Of a stretch of 64,000 nucleotides of DNA, positions 47,802 through 58,214 are shown piece after piece. The first letter of the stretch is position 1; every line of letters begins with the position of its first letter. Source of the stretch: Wolfiporia cocos (lineage: Eukaryota > Basidiomycota > Agaricomycetes > Polyporales > Phaeolaceae); assembly GCA_029448655.1 (NCBI GenBank), contig JACCLO010000003.1, positions 4,216,001 through 4,280,000 of the forward strand. The letters run 5' to 3'. A program made the position numbers and the translations under genes. The notes beneath the pieces were generated by a model. The model was not told the DNA's origin, made no database searches, and saw only the letters and a list, made by a program, of their open reading frames with translations.

Positions 47802-49504
47802 ATGATCGCCGAGCTTGCTTCTTTCAACATCTCTGTCACGGACCAGTCCCCTCTTTTCCAATACCTACCTTACAGAGATGGACCTCTAGATACCTCTTGG
47901 AATGTCTCTTATTCAGCTAATTCTCCTCAAGAATGGGCTCCCGACAAGTTCTTCGGAACATCTGTAAGTAGCTCCTTGTTCTCTTCCTTGTCTAACATAG
48001 TATAATCAATTCACGTAGGAGAGTTCTCATACAACGTACCTCAATGGTGCCTCCGTTCAAATTGAATGGACTGGTACTGCATTCTGGCTCTACGGCAGTG
48101 CAGATCCTGGCTCGTATGAAATCCAGGTCGATGGAGACCAGCATACAGTCGGAGATGGAGCCACAGACAGCATCCTGTTTGGCCGGACCGACTTACCGTA
48201 CGGATGGCATTCTGTCAACCTTACCGTGGTAGATGCACCGGTTTCAATCACGGGTGCTACTTTAACGGTCAAGATGGGCGAGGAAGGGTAAGTCTACAGC
48301 ATTGTCCTTCAGCGCGAGCTGACGCTGTCTTTGAAGCTCAGAATTACAGTCGCGTAACATCTCGACGGTAACGAACTCCATCCCGCCCGCCGCCAACCCT
48401 CTATTCCTCTCTGATGGCGATGCGTGGAGCGTGAACAGCTCCTACGGCTCCTTCGGACCCACAGTCGAGTCATACCCGCGGGTAACAACGGATGTAAAAG
48501 CTGCCTCACTCTCCTTCACCCTAAACTCGACTGTCGGCTTCGCTATTTATGGCAGTTGTGACTTCGATATGGGCTCGTACAATGTGACAATCGACCCAAT
48601 CCCACCAATTGGCCCTGCGACGGGGACTTTTAACGCTTCATCCCATTGGATTGCGCTTAATGAGATCAAGTATATGGCAACAGGCCTGGACCGGACAAAG
48701 AATTATTCAGTGACAGTTACGAACAATCAAGAGGCGCGGCTCGATGTAGCGCAAGTAATGGTATTTGATGCGGTACCTGCGTAAGTTCCGTATGCCCTCA
48801 CAGACGAAGAGAATGCTTATAACGCATCACAGATCCGCGAGTGGCAGTTCTTCTGCACCAGCGTCTGTTCCATCAGAACTCCCGCGATCATCGCGTGCCG
48901 GCCTTTTCGCTGGGATTGGGGTATGCCTCTCATGCTCCCGCTGACAACAGCAAAGCTAACATTGGCGAATCCTCCACGTAGGCAGGCATCGCTTGCATAG
49001 CGCTTGTTGCTGTCATTGCGCTTTATCTTATATATCAGCACCGTCGATATGCTCGCGCAGCAAACAGACGCGACGGCATGCACATAGTCGAGCTCGAAAG
49101 CTTATCTCCGGCTACGTGTGCAGTTAATGCCGACGAAAATTCCTTTATTACGACCCCCTGTAAGTCAGAGCCTAGGTCACAGCTGTGCATATGTTTCATA
49201 AGTCTAACCCCGTTCCGTAGATACGAAGGCTTATGCGGAGCTTGCATCGGCCGTACCAGCCATAGTCGTCACATCTCCCACAACGGCCGGCACAGAGGCA
49301 GAACAGCAATCCTCGGAGCCAGCTATGCCAGAGCAGGCAGCACGACGGCTCACCGTGCGAGCGGAGAATCCGTACTCGACTGCACGCGAGAGGGACGCAG
49401 GGCGAGTTGTCTTGGTCCGCAAATCCACAAAGGCACATCGCATACGGCCACCCACCTATAACCCTGCCTGGTTTTATCACAGGTCATTTGCGCAGAACGA
49501 TTGA
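47802..49504 (+). CDS. Single-pass membrane protein with two galactose-binding-like repeats
   Basis: The start MIAELASFNISVTDQSPLFQ is followed by a WAPDKFFGTS|..SHTTYLNGA splice. Repeat 1 contains GASVQIEWTGTAFWLYGS and SYEIQVDGDQHTVGDGA; repeat 2 contains KAASLSFTLNSTVGFAIYGS and SYNVTIDPIPP. Both share the 'aS..f...tGfaiYGs...gsY.v.idg' pattern of basidiomycete surface proteins with jelly-roll carbohydrate-binding-like folds. A Ser-rich stalk leads to the membrane helix GIACIALVAVIALYLIYQH, then a cytosolic tail with RRYAR and a PPTYNPAWF end. N-glycosylation sites are frequent. A classical signal peptide is not evident at this start, so a further 5' exon may exist. Ligand unknown. Confidence 0.7.
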
Positions 49505-49768
49505 CTTTAGACATTGATAGATGCTTTCTAGGACTTCTTTCACGACGTCGAATGCACAGATTGTATAACATATTTATACCCGGCTTTCGATACCGCTTGT
49601 AGCCATCTTCTTAAATTCGATATTTCCGTACATTACATGTAGTGTTACTCCGAGATCGCATCATTGGAACGATAGTGATAGCTCACCCTCCTCTGCACCT
49701 AGATAATGCGTACATCTGGTGCTCATATCTGTATTTATCCGAATCACTTCGAGACTGCAGTGTACTAA

Positions 49769-50889
49769 CTACGCGGTCGTATAGAATCTCTTCGCATACT
49801 CCTCCAATGTCACCCGTTTAATGTCAGGGTACAGCTCGCGGGCATCGAGCGCACCTAGCGCTTTAGCATTCTCGAGCGTATTCTCTTCCAGGATATGCAA
49901 GCTAATCATGTACTCCGACCCCGCCCAGGCACGCAGATCTTCGTAATTATGTGTACGCAGGAAGGCCTCCTTCCCCGCCCTGGCACGTGCATAGAGTTCC
50001 TCCTGCGAAACCTGCACACTCTGAGTGAGCATACCGCATCTACCTGATCTAAATCTACCTGCCTTGGTACGCTTCGACCTGATGAACTCGCCATCCCCCG
50101 AGACACGCTCTCCAATCTCCTGCGCTTCGAGCAGAGTCTTCTCATCTTCCCACACGATGATATATTGGTTGAGAGTCCGTTCATCTGCGACGATCCTGGC
50201 TACCCAGACTCCGACATGCTCGACATCTGTGAGCAGGTTCTTCTTGTTCCCATCTCCAAAAATCTGGTGAGACCTGGGGTCCAATTGTGCAGTGCTGGTG
50301 GTGCTCGACGGAAGATAAAGTTGGTGCCACCAGCCGATGTCAATGAAGGTATAGCCAAGCCCAAGCTCCTTGACGTAGTCTCGAACCTCCAATTTCTGCG
50401 CATCAGAGCATAGGTGATCCTGTAACTTGCTCCACGAATTATGCAATAACATACCTCATCGTGCAGCTGTCTTATCCCACGGGCACCCGGCGTCGCAAAG
50501 TCGCACGGAACAACGCGCTTCACCCCTGCCACTTTCGCAGCAGAGAACAGAGGCTTCTGATCAAGGACTGCAGTGGCATGCACGGCGCTGATGAGGATGT
50601 CCACGCCAGACAAAACTTCCGTGAGTCGTTCAACGCTGTCAGAATGTATGTCCGCGATGTAGATTGCAGCACCCTTGGCACGCAGCACCTCAACTTCGGG
50701 TTTGGAGATCGAAGATGGGCGCGTCAGCACAGCCACATTCTGTTGTGATGCATGCCGTTATCAGCAAGGATACACAACAAAGGGTAGATCCGGATATACG
50801 AAATTGCCGCTTTCCAATAGCGCTTGGGTAATTGGTTGACCCGTTCTTCCTGTGGCACCTACAACGAGAACAAGAGGTTTCGAGGGCAT
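49769..50889 (-). CDS. NmrA-like / isoflavone reductase-like NAD(P)-binding protein, copy A
   Basis: MPSKPLVLVVGATGRTGQPI carries the GxxGxxG dinucleotide motif. Spliced onward: VAVLTRPSSISKPEVEVLRA, GVDILISAVHATAVLDQKPL, GVKRVVPCDFATPGARGIRQ, KLEVRDYVKELGLGYTFIDI, GDGNKKNLLTDVEHVGVWVA, VWEDEKTLLEAQEIGERVSG and a C-terminus ending KRFYTTA. It is ~300 residues in four exons, matching the atypical SDR NmrA/isoflavone-reductase group (redox sensors or NADPH reductases). An in-frame upstream ATG (50946) would add ~19 residues; it also occurs in copy C, but the internal start fits the family. It is apparently intact. It is one of three tandem copies. Confidence 0.88.
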
Positions 50890-50949
50890 GGTGTGTCTCG
50901 CAACGCAGACGAAGGAGCTTGTAAGTAGTGAAATATGAACGACCACATA

Positions 50950-51972
50950 AGCGGATGGACGCTCATGCTTATATTAAATTATATATTCTACTAACTCCGG
51001 GATCGGGGATGGATTATCAAGCTCTTACTCAGCCACTGCATCCTATGGTCAACGACGTTGGCCAGAGCCTATGATGCAAGCGTGTGCAATCTGCAGTACG
51101 ACAAATTGCGACACTAATACAGGTCATGCGCATGCACTTAGGAAACGCAACGTGTATAGCGGGCTAACGAGCCGCGCCACAGACACAACTACAGCCCGGG
51201 GTGGGCGGGAAGTTTCTAGATCGAACTCTGACGAGATTTGAAATCCGCAGCACACGCTATTAGATCACGTTGGGCACTCCGGGGTCGATTCTGACGAGAT
51301 TCTGGACGCCAGAGAATCGCCCGTTTCACGCAGTGTTAGTGCGAGGAATGAGCGCTAAGCTCGAACTGCATGATTTCGATCAATTCAAACTCCGCCGTGT
51401 GGAGCAGGGCCTTCGCCACACATACGAAGTGACGTTCATACGTTCATGATCGTGATATACCTATAACGGCTGGCACAGGGATGCAGCCAAATCTGCAGTT
51501 CCGAGACAGACTCAGGCGCGACTGTACGCTATCACAAATTTTCTCGGCTCTATTTATCACGCGCTGTCGTGAGAACCCAATAACGATGCTCAGCCGTAAT
51601 GCAATAACCATTGCGCCAAAAGGGCACAATGCCAACTCTGTTGGCATTGGTGGGTCTCAGTACTGAAGCTGTTACGGCACATGGTCATGACGTGCTCGTG
51701 ATACTATTACAGGTCAGGTCAGCAGAATGCTGCGTTAGTATTGGACGATGTTCATTTGGACTTCGTTGACGATATAACGTTGCATATACTGCATCGCATC
51801 ATATCTGAGTTTCCGTATTGCCTGTAGCTCTCGGCTCAGCGCTCAATGTTCTCGTGAATCATATATATCACTATTTGATTAACGCATTATCAGAACGGAT
51901 ACGATCACAAGCCAACCTCTATGATGTGTATACCAGGTGCTCATTTCTGTATATATGTAGATCGGCCCAATA
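50950..51972. other. Intergenic between NmrA copies A and B
   Basis: No gene is recognised. The copy-A proximal part (51000-51340) shares promoter-like blocks with the regions upstream of copies B and C, such as CTCTTACTCAGCC and a 'ctgacgagatt.gaa..ccgc' block. Confidence 0.55.
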
Positions 51973-52695
51973 CTACGCTGTTTTATAGAACCTCTTCGCA
52001 TACTCCTCCAATGTCACTGGCTTAATGTCAGGATATAACTCGCGGACATTGAGAGCACCCAATGCCTTGGCGTTCTCGAGCGTGTTCTCGCCCAAGATAT
52101 GCATGCTTATCATGTACTCTGAGACACCCAAGAGCTGAAGATCTGCATAGCTATGCGAACGTTGATATGCCTCCTTTCCTGCCTTGGCACGCGCGACGAG
52201 CTCCTCATATGTGACCTATGTGATCAGAGTGAGTGTACTATGCTATATGAGGCACATCGACCTACATTGGTGCGCTTCGATCTGATTAAGTTACTTTCTC
52301 CTGAGATACGCTCTCCAATCTCTTGTGCCTCGAGTAGAGTTTTCTCGTCCTCCCATACGATGACATTTTGGTTGAGAGTCCGTTCGTCGCCAACGATCCT
52401 GGCCACATATATACCGAGATACTCGGCATCTGTGAGCAGGTTCTTCTTGTTCCCATCGCCATATAGCTCGTGAGACATAGGCCCGAGAATTGAAGGGCTG
52501 TTAGTGCTCGATGGAACGTAGATTTGATGCCACCAGCCAATGTTAATGAAGGTATAGCCAAGCCCAAGCGTAGAGTTTCAGTCAACTATCTTAATCTGCC
52601 AACTGCCCTTCACTTAAGAAATCGCAGTTGCGAGCTAGGTTTGCATGCAGATTAATCTGCTAGCTGCGGCAGATTAATCTACTGTGACAATAAAA

Positions 52696-52785
52696 TGGTA
52701 CATTGAGGATTTGAACCAAGGACCTTAGCACAGATGAGAATAAGAGCATTGCAGCATAATTAGCCAACTGAGCCATAGTGACAAC
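52696..52785 (-). other. tRNA-like sequence in the left arm (divergent partner)
   Basis: The mirror of 53073-53157 on the minus strand, with A-box TGGCTCAGTTGG and the same B-box GGTTCAAATCC. The two would be read away from the element centre. The copies differ at a few bases near the 5' end. Confidence 0.55.
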
Positions 52786-53072
52786 AATCACTGTTGACCA
52801 ATCAAAATATATATAATGCAAATTTTACACACAATTTCCACAAATCATCAAGGCAACTAACTGCTACAACAAGCATAAAGAAATCAATGATAGTGGTAGC
52901 TTGTTTTACCATGCCTGACCTGGAGCAACTCATGATGGGAAAGCTGAATACACTGGAATCACAGGTCTTTAGAGGCAGATTCATTTGTATTTGTGTTATG
53001 GAAGATGTTGAACTGCAAAAATGAAGTTTACAAAATACTCTATATATATCTTAAAAGTGTGCAGATACTAGT

Positions 53073-53157
53073 TGCACTGTAGCTCAGTTGGCTAATGTAT
53101 GCTGCAATGCTCTTATTCTCATCTGTGCTAAGGTCCTTGGTTCAAATCCTCAATGTA
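53073..53157 (+). other. tRNA-like sequence in the right arm
   Basis: An acceptor-like 5' strand TGCACTG pairs at 6 of 7 positions with CAATGTA at the 3' end, which is followed by CCA. An A-box TAGCTCAGTTGG and a B-box GGTTCAAATCC both match polymerase III internal promoter consensus. The T stem and D stem are poorly paired and the anticodon is not clear. It is a tRNA-derived sequence, not a functional tRNA. Confidence 0.6.
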
Positions 53158-53640
53158 CCATTTTATTGTCACAGTAGATTAATCTGCCGCAGCTAGCAGA
53201 TTAATCTGCGTGCAAAACTAGCTCGCAACTGCGATTTCTTGCGAAGTCGTAGCGCTTCACCCCGGCCGCTTTCGCGGCAGAGAATAGGGGTTTCTGCGTA
53301 AGGATGGCCGTCGCACTGACAGCACTAATGAGGATATCCACGCCGGACACAACCTCAATGAGCAGCTCAACGCTGTCAGAGTGTATATCTGCAGTGCGTG
53401 TTTCAGCTGCCTTGGCGCGCAGCGCCTCAACTTCAGGTTTTGAGACCGAGCTCGGACGTGTCAGCACTGCCACATTATGGAGGTATGCATCAGCAAATAT
53501 ACACCGCACAACGTACCAATGCGAACGTAAAAAGTCGGCACTCTCCAATAGCGCTTCAGTGATCGGCCGACCCGTAGCATCAGTGGCGCCCACAACGAGA
53601 ACAATAGGCTTGGAGGGCATGATGTAATTCACAATATAGC

Positions 53641-54852
53641 CCAAGGAGCCTGTCGGAAGTACCTAACGCTTTACACCTTTCCAGCCCCGGGGTCGGAAAT
53701 CAGCTATGTGGCTCTTACTTAGCCATTGGTTGCTGCGGGTAGCAATGTAGTCAGAGTTGATGATACACGCATGTGTAATCAGCAACATGACAGAGCACGA
53801 CATATCCACATATTGTGCGCACGTGCATAGCAATCGTATAGTGTACGACCAATCCGGTTAATGAACCTCGTTGAGGATGAACAGCCCGGGCCGGGAGGCA
53901 GATTTCTTGGCTAGATTTGAAGTCTGCGACAGACGCTGTTAAATCAGACAAGGCGCCTTCAGCAGGTTCTCAGAAAGGGGAGAGCGCCGAGGCATGAGCA
54001 TATTCCGTCCAGTATTGAAAGTGAATATTGGAATCATTGTGCAACAAGTGTCATGATAATCTCAAGGCGCTCTTGGCTGTATCGTTGAATTCTTGGGATT
54101 GCGACGACTTGCAATTATGTTAGCACGGAGACAGCTATAGTCCGAAGAGTCAACGTGACAAGTAAAATTGTGCAAGTACCGATGGAGCGCACAAGATGCG
54201 AAGTATACGGTCTTGACCGCAGGCGTTTACAATGTAACATCATCAGAGTCCATTTGAGCGTACATCATTGACAGCGTGACAGCGTTAGTGTATCCAAAGC
54301 ACAATACTACATTAATAGACCTCTACGAAAACGAGTATAGACTTGATCCGCGGTACAGACCTGAGACACCAGAATGCCAACCTGAGATACGTGATCTATC
54401 AGCTGACGCTAGTTCCGTGAAAACTTGCTCTTGGCTACGGTCTGTGCAGGAATACCATGTTCACCGTTGTTATCTACGGCAAGACAAGGAATAGGATCTA
54501 GCTGGTGAGAAGGTCTGTGCGCCGGGCCGCTGTGGTGTCTTCGGAACGAGCGTTTCTGCAAATGTGAGTGGGATGATGGCAACGCATGATAGGTACACGA
54601 CTTGTGGATCATAGATCAACTAGTACTGTGGCTTCCACATGTAGCTGTATTTGCAGACAATGAACACAATGGGCCCCTATTCCGAAATCGAATGAAGTTG
54701 CTTCCCAGGAATACAGCCAGTCCAGAGGATGTGATGCCATGAACGGAACTGAACATCGCGGCAGTTCGAGAAGTAGGGTAAGTGTCGACATACGGGCTTG
54801 CTTGAAAGAGCAATAATAGTGCGACGGGGACTCGCGTTCGCGGAGTCGCGGA
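53641..54852. other. Intergenic upstream of NmrA copy B
   Basis: The first 320 bp resemble the regions upstream of copies A and C (see findings). The rest has only short frames and no recognised feature. Confidence 0.5.
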
Positions 54853-56090
54853 GAACGCGGAAGTGACTTGAGGTTAATTACCCAGCGGGTTTGCGTAGAT
54901 GCAAGCGCTGAGGATCACGTGGATTTCACCATGTCGGCCAGCGGCGGGCGTCTCTGCGTGCCCCTTCGACGAAAGTTGAAGGCCACGGCACTGTGGAAGC
55001 TTATCGAGGCAAGATAGACAGACTATATAGTGAATTGCTTGTATCGCTCATTGATATCTGTATTCAAGACGTAGGAAACTCTGTTAAATACAGTACTTGT
55101 AGCCAATAACATTTGTGGCTAGGGGTTGTTGGCGAGTAGTTGAGTTCGTGATGGGCATTGTACGACGCTGTTCGTGGCGACGGATATCACTTTCCCAGCG
55201 GATAAGTGGTTTCATTACATGTGCTGCATTCTTGAACCACCGTGGCTCCGCGCGATCTTGTTGGTCCTTAAGGATGCGCAATGATTACCGTAGAACTGCA
55301 ATTAAGTGGTCTACGTCGATTTCATCTTCGTCGTCAAGCTGAAAATTTTGAAATCTTAGTATAGAGTAGTGTGATCAAGTAGGATGCTTACTGCGAAGCC
55401 CCCGTTACCTCCCGCACGTGTTTGCATCAGACCATCTCTTCCTGTTGGCGGAGGCCTTGACGGCGAAGACAGAATCTGCAAAAATTCCAAGTCAACAACG
55501 ACATCAGCATTCAAATGGAAATACCAACACTGGCTGTAGGTTCTGCATCTGATTCTGTACTGCATACCATAGTTAACAATGGCACAGTGCTTGCCTGAGG
55601 CATGCGAGCATGCCAGGCATATGGTGCCGGCATCTCGGGTGGCAGAGCAACAATCCCCTCAATTGGAACGGTGTAGAATGGAGGAATATGAAATCTAACA
55701 GCAGAAGCCCACCAATGAGCAGGCAGAGGCCCGGTGTTTTGTACGAGATGTTTGCACAGGAGGTATGAGTGATATTTCTGGGCCCCAGAGTCACATGTCC
55801 ACCGTGAAACATCTGTAACATACACACCGTTGATGGGAACTGTTAGCAGACGTTCCCGGGCGAGTGTTAAGCAATAGGGAGGTAGTGCCTTAGTTATGAC
55901 TGCGTAGACAGCAAGATCGACCGGAGGGTCGGCCGAAGACTTCAATGTTTAGTGTCGAAGGGGCGCATAGAGACGCCCGCCGCTGGCCCGACGCGTCGGT
56001 ATCCACGTGAAATCCACGTGATCCTCAGCGCTTGCATCTACGCAAACCCGCTGGGTAATTAACCTCAAGTGCGGACTTGCTCCGCGTTCG
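54853..56090. mobile_element. Internally deleted Mutator-like element with long inverted ends
   Basis: Terminal inverted repeats of ~120-135 bp: 54853-54970 and 55954-56090 share GAGGTTAATTACCCAGCGGG, TTGCGTAGATGCAAGCGCTG, AGGATCACGTGGATTTCAC and GGCGGGCGTCTCT. The inside holds a transposase C-terminal fragment. The 1.2-kb size is far below a full MULE. Target duplications were not resolved. Confidence 0.7.
55511..55945 (-). pseudogene. Mutator-like transposase C-terminal fragment with SWIM zinc finger
   Basis: The frame reads NGVYVTDVSRWTCDSGAQK then YHSYLLCKHLVQNTGPLP, a SWIM pattern (C-x-[CS]..C-K-H-L-V) in which the second cysteine of the usual CxC has become serine (WTCDSGA). It is followed by VRFHIPPFYTVPIEGIVALP. 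SWIM fingers sit at the C-terminus of MULE transposases. The catalytic DDE core is missing. The frame starts at MKSSADPPVDLAVYAVI just inside the right inverted repeat. Confidence 0.6.
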
Positions 56091-56300
56091 CAGATCGCAC
56101 TGTCAATAAGCTTCACTCCATCATACCGTGTATCATATCTTAAGCCTCCTGTCCGCAATCCAGAAAACCAGATCATGCTATCTTCTTCATAATCATCCTC
56201 CAGGGCCAAAAGACCACCAACCCTGCCAGTGGACATTGCGTACATCTGGGTGCTCATTTCTGTGATCTATGTAAATGAAATTGACACTACAATATGCTAA

Positions 56301-57421
56301 TTACGCCTTCTTATAGAACCTCTTCGCGTAGTCCTCCAGTGTTACCGGTTTAATGTCAGGATACAGCTCGCGGGCATCGAGCGCACCCAATGCTTTAGCA
56401 TTCTCGAGCGTATTCTCACCCAGAATATGCAAGCTGACCATATACTCTGAGCCGCACCACAGGCCAAAGTCCGCATAGCTGTGCGAGCGCTGATATGCTT
56501 CCTTTCCTGCTTTGGCGCGCGCGAGAATCTCCTCGTGCGTGACCTACATAGTTCGAGTGAGTGCGGCGTGCGATCTGAGGCGTACCCGACCTACATTGGT
56601 ACGCTTCGATTTAATGAATTCGCCTTCTCCCGAAACACGCTCTCCAATCTCCTGCGCCTCGAGGAGAGTCTTCTCGTCCTCCCACACGATGACGGACTGG
56701 TTGAGAGTCCGTTCATCGGCGACGATCCTGGCTACCCAAACGCCTACATGCTCAAGGTCTGTGAGCAGGTTCTTCTTGTTCCCATCACCAAATATCTCGT
56801 GAGACATTGGGCCGAAAATTGCAGGACTGCTGGTGCTTGATGGAAGGTATAGCTGTTGCCACCAGCCAATGTCAATGAAAGTATAGCTCAGCCCAAGTTC
56901 CTTGATGTAGTCGTGAATTTCCAATTTCTGCGTACAAGGTAATTCAGAAACCCGCTCCGACTGCTTGATGCAACGCAGATACAGACCTCATCGTGTAGTT
57001 GTCTCACCCCTCGGGCACCCGGCGTCGCGAAGTCGCACGGAACAACACGCTTTACCCCGGCCGCTTTCGCGGCAGAGAACAGGGGTTTCTGTCCGAGGAG
57101 AGCGACCGCATTGACAGCACTGATAAGGATATCCACGCCCGACAGAACTTCCGTGAGTCGTTCGACGCTGTCAGAGTTTATGTCCGCGGTGCGTATTTCA
57201 GCGCCCCTGGCTCGCAGCGCTTCAATTTCGGATTTCGAGACGGAGCTCGGGCGTGTCAGCACGGCCACAGCCTGTCGGGATGCATGCCGTTATCAGCACA
57301 AGTACATTGCACGACGTAGATCCGGACGTACGAAATTGCCGCTTTCCAATAGCGCGTGGGTAATCGGTTTGCCCGTGGCTCCCGTGGCGCCCGCAACGAG
57401 AACAAGAGGCTTCGAGGACAT
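56301..57421 (-). CDS. NmrA-like / isoflavone reductase-like NAD(P)-binding protein, copy C
   Basis: MSSKPLVLVAGATGATGKPI carries an intact GxxGxxG motif. After GT-AG introns: AVAVLTRPSSVSKSEIEALR, GVDILISAVNAVALLGQKPL, GVKRVVPCDFATPGARGVRQ, KLEIHDYIKELGLSYTFIDI, SHEIFGDGNKKNLLTDLEHV, VWEDEKTLLEAQEIGERVSG, VTHEEILARAKAGKEAYQRS and a tail ending KRFYKKA. Four exons, ~300 residues, intact. It is closest in layout to copy A. It also retains an in-frame upstream ATG (57478). Confidence 0.9.
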
Positions 57422-57479
57422 GGCGTATCTCACAATGCAGATGAAAAAGCTTGTAAACAATGCGATATGGACGACCACA

Positions 57480-58214
57480 CAAGCGGCGGAACCCCTATGC
57501 TTTATACACTGTACTAACTCCGGGATCGGGAATCTTCTAGCTGCCTCTTACTCAGCTGCTTACTACGGGTAGTAATACAGCCTGAACCAATGGTACCCGC
57601 GCATGCGATCCGCGACACGAAGGAATGCGACCTCACACACCGTGGGTACATTCGCGTAGCAATATACTGGGGTCGCTGACGAACCTCGACGGAATGAGGC
57701 CACAGACACCAACAGTCCGGGCGGGAGGCGGGTCCAAGATCGAGATCTGACGAGATTCGAAGTCCGCGACCGACGCTGCTAGATCAGACAAGGCGCACTG
57801 AGCAGATTCACGGCGAGACCATCGTAAAGGCAGCAGCGCCGAGCAATAATTGGTGATTCACAGTAGGACTGGCAGCACCCGCTACGTATATAGAGAATGT
57901 TGAGCTTATTAGACATCAACTGCTGTAGGGTGGAATAGTTCATAATTCCTCTTACATCGCCATCGGTGCGGCCAGTCTACAGTGTATTCCAGGACCTGGG
58001 TTTGTGAGTCTTAATATAAACGCCTCAGCTTACGCGAAACCGTACGGTGGCGCTACAGTGGAGCTCGGAAGATATCCAGAGCGATCGATTGCTTTAGGGC
58101 CGGGTCGATTTACAACTACCTCAGTCAAAAACTGGTGAGCCGTCGCGTCGTAAGAACCCACCACGTTAGTAGCGAGGATATGTACACATTCCGCTGAAGT
58201 CAGTGCTAAGGGTG
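57480..58214. other. Intergenic; promoter of NmrA copy C and 3' flank of PAF1
   Basis: The first ~330 bp carry blocks shared with the other NmrA promoters. No other feature was recognised. Confidence 0.55.

Larger units (their letters stand above)
52616..53240. mobile_element. 625-bp fold-back element with ~170-bp terminal inverted repeats
   Basis: The left arm 52616-52785 and right arm 53072-53240 are near-perfect inverted repeats. Each starts AAGAAATCGCAGTTGCGAGC and contains two palindromes CAGATTAATCTG (the second slightly decayed), then the tRNA-like segment described separately. The inner 285 bp are AT-rich; a 76-codon frame there has no features. No target duplication is visible; NmrA sequence is deleted at the insertion point, and ~47 bp of unmatched sequence (52569-52615) sits at its left. 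Confidence 0.85.
51973..53620 (-). pseudogene. NmrA-like reductase copy B, broken
   Basis: Frames match copies A and C: MPSKPIVLVVGATDATGRPI, VAVLTRPSSVSKPEVEALRA, GVDILISAVSATAILTQKPL, SHELYGDGNKKNLLTDAEYL, VWEDEKTLLEAQEIGERISG and an end reading KRFYKTA. The middle glycine of the dinucleotide motif is aspartate (GATDATG). The gene is split by the fold-back element at 52616-53240 together with loss of the exon segment that encodes the CDFATPGARG region and the following intron. It is dead. Confidence 0.88.
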
